Positions 60,378 to 64,000 of a DNA stretch of 64,000 bases are shown piece by piece (position 1 is the first letter of the stretch; each line of letters begins with the position of its first letter). Source of the stretch: Plantago major (taxonomy: Eukaryota; Streptophyta; Magnoliopsida; Lamiales; Plantaginaceae); NCBI GenBank assembly GCA_026545765.1, contig CM048844.1, positions 496,001 to 560,000 of the forward strand. Reading direction: 5' to 3'. The notes beneath the pieces were generated by a model, which saw only the letters and a list, made by a program, of their open reading frames with translations, was not told the origin of the DNA and ran no database searches. Both the position numbers and the translations under genes were made by a program.

Positions 60378-61289
60378 TGTTGGGGGTGGAACTCCCCAAA
60401 CACTTAGTGAGTTTTCCTTGCTTTCCTTCACTTATCAGTATCGGTAAGAGGCAACAGGTGAGATCCTGCACAAGTGACTTGAAGTGGGGGGGGGGGGGGG
60501 TTAGGATCCGGTTTGCTAAGTGTCAAACCGGATTTGAGACTTTACTCAAGAGCGACTAAGGATCGACTCTGTGTAATGTATGATAGTTGGATGGCCATGT
60601 GACTTACCTCGTTTATGGGGAAGTGTGCCCCTTTTTATAGGCTATCTTTCAAGTTGGAGGATCACACAGGATCGTGCCAAGTGTACGTCTGAGATTGAGC
60701 CACCAATGCTAATATGAGGCCCATAGCCCAATAATGAGGTTTTAGCCCATGTCATCTTGGGCTTTAGGGATAGTTTGGTCATTATTGGAAGAGTTCTTGA
60801 TGATGAGACTTGGTCTGCCGGAATCCCAGGTTCGGAGAGATGGGTCCGGACGCCTGGTCCGGACCATCTTTGGTTGTCAGCTGGGGAAGGTCCCCTGTTT
60901 GTCCAACTCTTCCGATTCGGAGCTCCTGGGTTCGGACATCACACTCTTTGGTGCCTATTTGCTTGGTTGCTTTATGAGATGGTCATTCTGGATCCGAGTG
61001 ATCGTCCGGGTCGGAGGGTTTGGGTCAGAGACAGTGCTGTTTGAGTACTGTCTTCTTGTTCCAGGGTGGTTCGGACCTTGATGGGTCGGACCTAAAGCTC
61101 CTGGGTCGGACCTCACAGGCTCCAGATCCTTTGTTCCTTTCTTCTAAGGTGGGTCGGACCATGGTTGGTCGACCCGGATCGGACCATGGGATCGGACTAT
61201 AGTGACTCGGATCCAATGGATGACTTAGGACGCCTTAGGATTCGCTCCTAGGTCCTTTATGACGGATTGGACATATTTCCGTATCAACA
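60378..61289 (-). repeat. gypsy 5' LTR
   Basis: 912 bp, TGTTGATACGG (61289) to CCCCAACA (60378) on the minus strand. On the plus strand it contains a G-run of about 16 near 60486 and many GGTCGGACC or GGTCCGGACC words between about 60830 and 61200. It is inserted within or beside a copia LTR remnant. Confidence 0.85.
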
Positions 61290-61503
61290 ACTTGTATCCG
61301 TTAGGCGTAAATCAAATTCAAACTATTGATATCTGTGTATAGTACTGTAGCAGGTTTGTCTTCTTCTTCAGAAGCTACCGTTTTGTTCAGACATCTCTGT
61401 CCGCGCATTTAATGCTTTGTACTATACTTTTGTCATGTAGTGTCAACGGAACTATGCATTGTATCAGAGACCTTATATTATCAGATTTCTCTGAAGTTTT
61501 GCA
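61290..61503 (-). repeat. Copia LTR fragment (internal LTR part)
   Basis: Matches the A2 LTR at about 30535-30740 in the same orientation, ending at TCTGAAGTTTTGC. It is cut on the left by the gypsy LTR and on the right by the RNase H pseudogene. Confidence 0.85.
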
Positions 61504-61900
61504 ACAACCCCCGAACGTGCTCCATTATTCGCAGAACTAACACCAGCATCAAAGTTTATTTTGATTCGCCCGCTATCAGGTGGTTTCCAGATTGTTGAAA
61601 AAACGGGTTCCCCCATAACTCAGAATAATGCATCTGCAGCTCATCAGGTGGCCAGATATCAACTTGCAAACTACGCTGTCTGGAGAGCACCGAACCTCTG
61701 TTCTGCGTGCACAACTTTATTCCTATGCATCCATAGACTCCTGCAGGAAACCAAGTAGAGATCCATCTCATCTTTCATAAGTCGACGCCGAATTTTATCC
61801 ACCCAGTACTGCATTGCTCCATGTTCTGTTGCAACTGCGTCATAAGCAAACCTGGACACTCGTCTGGCGTAAACAAAAACACTGTAATGCACACCACCTT
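61504..61900 (-). pseudogene. RNase H-like (RVT_3 type) pseudogene, first half
   Basis: The minus strand reads SCRSLWMHRNKVVHAEQ, then a decayed linker with several stops, then WKPPDSGRIKINFDAGVSS and ARSGVVA. WxPPxxGxxKxNxDA is the hallmark start of the plant RNase H-like domain in LINEs and related orphan genes. It breaks off at 61504. The next part of the same domain (VLAWKRRF) resumes at 31967. Stops in the linker show it is not functional. Confidence 0.65.
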
Positions 61901-62473
61901 CTACTCAAATGACATGTACGAAACTACAATGAATGTTCAGGGATGTTACCTACTTGGTATCAAAAGAAACTACACAGATAAGCTAGGCCTTCATTTACTC
62001 ATTGCAACCAAAATGATCAGCAGTTTTTAATTGGAATAAAACTTCACGGCACCCATATCCAATCAAACAAGTACCCATATCCAAAATTTTGTGTTCTTTA
62101 CATGAAAATCATATATGTATGTTTGGCATAGAAAATTAAGATAACTCAATTCCGGTGACATGAATATGTACAAATACTAATGTTATCTTTAAATCTTTAA
62201 TAAAATTCAATCAATCCGAGAAATTCCCAAGTCCAACAATGATCTACATGAATATGTTATTTCTCAGGAAACATAAATTGAGAGTAGAACAAGCTACGCG
62301 TGATGTGCTTGTCAACGAAATAAAATAATTAAACAAAGACCAGTGAGTAAACGACCAAAGCATACAAGAATCGATCAATGAACCGCAGACAACAATTTAT
62401 GTATGTCATCAAAAGTAAATTTTGTTACATAATTAAGTTAGTTCAACTCGATAACTTATTATCACGATCAAGA
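61901..62473. other. Intergenic, SWEET 3' flank
   Basis: AT-rich sequence with no convincing gene. The part next to 62473 is the likely 3' untranslated region of the SWEET gene on the minus strand. I see no element here. Confidence 0.5.
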
Positions 62474-64000
62474 TTATTCCTGAACTAGCGGGGCCTCGAG
62501 ATCAACGGTAGAATCCCCCATTGCAGTACCTGAGGAAGATTTGGCGACAAAATTATTACACTAACTAGATGGTGTTACAAGTTGAACGTCTCAAATTTGA
62601 AGATCTATGAAAGATTCGAAACAAGAACATGACAAGTAAACACCTGAACTTCGAAATGTCACCAGAAGGATACAAGATACAAGGAGCATGACGATTTCCA
62701 ATATTATGCCACCTCCGTGAGCAATCTGTAGAACAAGAGAAAGGGTAAAGCACAAAACGAAACAAGGGACAGTCACAAATTGTTGTACTTATAATGGTGT
62801 GAAACCAATGTGTACTTACAGCAAGGTAAACATCGTAGGTAGGGATATAAAGATATGCATATGCAAACCACGCGACAGCATTCAAGAAATACATTGTGCA
62901 TAATCCAAACGGCAAGTATTGTGTGGTTCGCGTCTTGCATGCGTTTATCTGGAAATCGATAAAATATATATAAGTTTGTATCAATACAAGGGAAAAGATC
63001 AGTGTATAATGGGTAACAAGCGAAAATCAGACTTAAGAGAGATTTAACATCAGTGTATATTGGGTAAACAAGCAGCAGATTTAAGAGAGATTGAAGAGGT
63101 TAGATTCTTACTATTGAAGGTATCGGAGAAGCATACATAAAAATTCCAACTATAGCAACAGCAGACCCAGTAATATGTGGATGATCTTGGAAGGGAGCCC
63201 AAAAATTAAAAGCATTCGCAAATACAATATACAGCAAAAATATACTCTCTGGTAGCACGGCTGTGAATTCGATAACCGCCTGATCATGCAAGTGCAAGTA
63301 GCAAAAGTTATAGTACTTTGTTAGATAAGATAATAATACTGACACATAAACAGAGTATATGACAATGAGTTAATTACCGCGTGATGAAATATAGTAGTAT
63401 TAGACCTGAAAGTCAACAGGTAATAGGTCTGAACAATAAAGCAACCGTGATTGAGAACCACGACCAATATATTCTGGAATGTGAAGGATCCCTTAACTAG
63501 TTCACTCATACCACCATAAAACACCCATACGAAGCATGCCAGCTGAGTAAAAGCATATGGGTAGGGCTGTAGATCTTTAGTTGACTTCTCCCTTAATATT
63601 TTCAAATGATTTGGTCTGTGATTAAATTTAACCAAGGAAAGAAAAGAAAAAGAAAATCAGATCAAATCATAGCTAGCTATAGTGAGTTTGAGGAGTAAGA
63701 AATTTGTTTAATGAACATAACATACACACATACATACATACATACATAAGAGTAGGTAGGGAGTAGAAATTACTCACATTCGATACATACATACATACAT
63801 AATGAAGAGTAGGTAGGGTAGAGGCAGGGAGTAGAAATTACTCACATTGGATACAGAATTAGCAGAGCAATTGACATTGCAGAAGCTACGTACATACATA
63901 AAAATAAAAAAGAAGAGGAATTAACAACGTGACTACAATAAGGAAGAAACACAAGAAAACACAGTAGTATTACTATAATGTAAGTTTAGGACAGGCAAAA
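62474..64000 (-). CDS. SWEET (MtN3/saliva) sugar transporter gene, exons 2-7
   Basis: Exons on the minus strand: 63846-63885 (40 bp), 63378-63615, 63112-63279, 62820-62948, 62644-62725 and 62474-62529, all with GT-AG borders and consistent phases (1-2-0-0-0-1). The first exon lies beyond 64000; its duplicate at 48484-48535 predicts it and gives a total of about 254 residues, normal for SWEETs. Recognisable parts are LLILYPIPNH and KSTKDLQPYPY in the first MtN3 unit, MYASPIPSI and TTQYLPFGL in the second, and the conserved prolines. Seven membrane helices are expected, with export or import of sugars across plasma or vacuolar membrane. KTRTTQYLP replaces the common KTKSVEYMP, so it is a divergent member. 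No stops are seen. Confidence 0.85.
63745..63855 (-). repeat. Tandem duplication over the SWEET exon 2 donor, plus TACA repeat
   Basis: The block containing GGGAGTAGAAATTACTCAC occurs twice (TACTCAC at 63771 and 63839, 68 bp apart), separated and flanked by a (CATA)n microsatellite (about 63721-63800). The true exon 2 end, GTATCCAAT before GTGAGTAATT, is mimicked inside intron 2 by GTATCGAAT before GTGAGTAATT. Confidence 0.85.

Larger units (their letters stand above)
54149..61289 (-). mobile_element. Ty3/gypsy retrotransposon, Tat-like, lacking the 3' LTR
   Basis: Minus strand: 5' LTR (61289-60378), PBS, gag, protease, RT, RNase H, a second RNase H-like domain and integrase. RT-RH-IN order is that of Ty3/gypsy; the extra RNase H (TNNEAEYEALI) is typical of the Tat/Ogre/Retand group. 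The element stops about 77 bp after the pol stop codon, where satellite begins, so the 3' region and 3' LTR are gone. Confidence 0.9.

Noticed and set aside
62000..62470. Additional SWEET exon or small RNA gene
   Set aside because: The last exon ends cleanly at the stop at 62474-62476, and I see no splice-consistent frame or tRNA-like fold further on.

Overview
The window looks like plant nuclear DNA, probably eudicot, although nothing in it names the species. The evidence is nested LTR retrotransposons with a plant initiator-tRNA-Met primer site, a Stowaway-like MITE, a satellite of about 179 bp, and a split-exon SWEET sugar-transporter gene. Almost everything is repetitive. The only plausible intact host gene is the SWEET gene at the right edge.

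Layout, left to right. 1-8063 (minus) is A1, a truncated copy of a very large Ty1/copia retrotransposon of the SIRE type. 8064-9625 is a gene-like unit of unknown function with an A-tail. 9626-18375 (plus) is B1, a second subfamily of the same retrotransposon. It is followed by a shared LTR (18376-20099) and a second, truncated internal region, B2 (to 22962). 22963-31223 (minus) is A2, another subfamily-A copy with its 5' LTR. 31224-31595 holds two satellite monomers. 31596-31967 is half of an RNase H-like pseudogene. 31968-48309 (plus) is B3, the only copy with both LTRs, about 16.3 kb long. 48361-48535 is a duplicated first exon and intron of a SWEET gene, fused to the retrotransposon, with a MITE just upstream in its former promoter. 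49952-50539 is an LTR fragment. 50540-54148 holds about 20 satellite monomers. 54149-61289 (minus) is a Ty3/gypsy element of the dual-RNase H type without its 3' LTR. 61290-61503 is another copia LTR fragment. 61504-61900 is the other half of the RNase H-like pseudogene. 62474-64000 (minus) is the SWEET gene; its first exon lies just outside the window.

The most interesting biology is in the A and B copia elements. Downstream of gag and pol they carry a third gene of about 5.5 kb. It has at least five short phase-0 GT-AG introns in sense orientation. Four of the introns are intact in both subfamilies; the first has lost its donor GT in A1. The gene is preceded by a conserved TATA-like sequence and by an array of small hairpins just past the pol stop. 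Gag and protease lie in the same frame, separated by one TAA that is conserved in four copies. Together these features suggest expression by splicing and/or stop-codon readthrough, with unspliced RNA serving as the transposition template. None of the copies here is coding-competent. The two B3 LTRs are nearly identical, so a defective copy may have moved recently.

The junctions (LTR to SWEET exon 2 at 48360, the RNase H pseudogene split by 29.5 kb, and the head-to-head B2/A2 join) show a heavily rearranged locus. Some of them could also be assembly artefacts.
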